DNA from: Chryseobacterium sp. CH21
Lineage (GTDB): Bacteria; Bacteroidota; Bacteroidia; Flavobacteriales; Weeksellaceae
Assembly: GCF_004119445.1 (NCBI RefSeq)
Contig: NZ_QICI01000082.1
Location: 91,616-155,615, forward strand
DNA: 64,000 nt
Reading direction: 5' to 3'
The position numbers and the translations under genes were made by a program. Each line of letters starts with the position of its first letter. Within the stretch, counting starts at the first letter, position 1. The notes below the pieces were generated by a model, which was not told the DNA's origin, did no database searches, and saw only the letters and a program-made list of their open reading frames with translations. Positions 63,930-64,000 of the stretch are shown piece after piece.

Positions 63930-64000
63930 ATGTCAGTTTTTAAAGATCACAAAATATCACTTAAAGATGTTTTAGAATTTATTCCCGAAGCACTTTTAAG
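63930..64000 (+). CDS. Start of a probable IS4-type transposase (truncated by window)
   Basis: An ATG opens a frame of 23 codons to the right edge: MSVFKDHKISLKDVLEFIPEALL. From memory, Bacteroidetes IS4-family transposases start in this style, but only the N-terminus can be seen and no catalytic residues are available. An inverted repeat precedes it. Confidence 0.4.
   Translation, partial: MSVFKDHKISLKDVLEFIPEALL

Noticed and set aside
1..64000. CRISPR arrays
   Set aside because: No set of short direct repeats with regular unique spacers was seen; the only regular repeats are the coding 51-bp units at 32900-33290 and the sRNA modules.

Overview
The window looks like chromosomal DNA of a Flavobacteriia bacterium, most likely Chryseobacterium or a close Weeksellaceae relative. 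The evidence is low GC, almost no Shine-Dalgarno sites, TAnnTTTG-type promoters, type IX secretion (T9SS) C-terminal sorting domains, TonB-dependent outer-membrane proteins and flavobacterial AraC, TetR and Crp families. The genus call is inference from protein style, not from a search.

Layout. 1-3757: tandem pair of secreted CocE/NonD hydrolases, the second frameshifted. 4015-9271: TPR protein, lipoprotein and TonB-receptor-like barrel. 9347-9418: tRNA-Arg(TCG). 9923-15371: redox and AraC genes (flavodoxin-fold oxidoreductase, two AraC regulators, Nudix hydrolase, deaminase, DsrE protein, Old Yellow Enzyme). 15757-17506: gene-poor, with a hairpin array, a DUF5648-like lipoprotein and a dinB relic. 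17507-31504: a class I lanthipeptide (RiPP) locus. 31993-35275: secreted proteins and a BamA/TamA-type barrel. 35289-39612: ECF sigma/anti-sigma pair divergent from msrB, fasciclin and two ferritin-like genes. 40074-45321: ohr, epoxide hydrolase, SDR, TetR, an MBL-fold protein and two gene relics. 45458-55123: large T9SS-exported proteins. 55894-61052: LuxR-type regulator and the oxidative pentose-phosphate operon gnd-zwf-pgl. 61160-63770: a repeated array of putative small RNA genes with TetR paralogues. 63930-64000: start of a probable transposase.

The RiPP locus has two convergent arms. The plus arm carries an ABC ATPase, two ABC-2 permeases, a TonB-dependent siderophore-type receptor and a 64-residue GG-leader precursor whose core is rich in His, Asp and Cys. 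The minus arm carries a C39-peptidase ABC exporter, a split LanB dehydratase (glutamylation and elimination parts) and a LanC-like cyclase. The LanC-like protein lacks the usual zinc ligands and appears to have been fused to a C-terminal domain ending in a PqqD/RRE-like segment. A palindrome TGCAA-N5-TTGCA lies upstream of all four transcription units of the locus, twice at two of them, yet no regulator is encoded there.

The other candidate new system is at 61160-63770. Four related modules each read, on the minus strand, as operator palindrome (AGACACT-N4-AGTGTCT), TATATTTG promoter, about 125-170 nt without a gene, and terminator hairpin. Two modules are divergent from TetR paralogues.

Caution: six genes are each broken by what looks like the loss of one base in an A/T homopolymer, and in every case one added base restores a normal protein. 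This pattern points to homopolymer undercalling in the assembly, or less likely slippage-based variation, so the 'pseudogenes' here should not be taken at face value.
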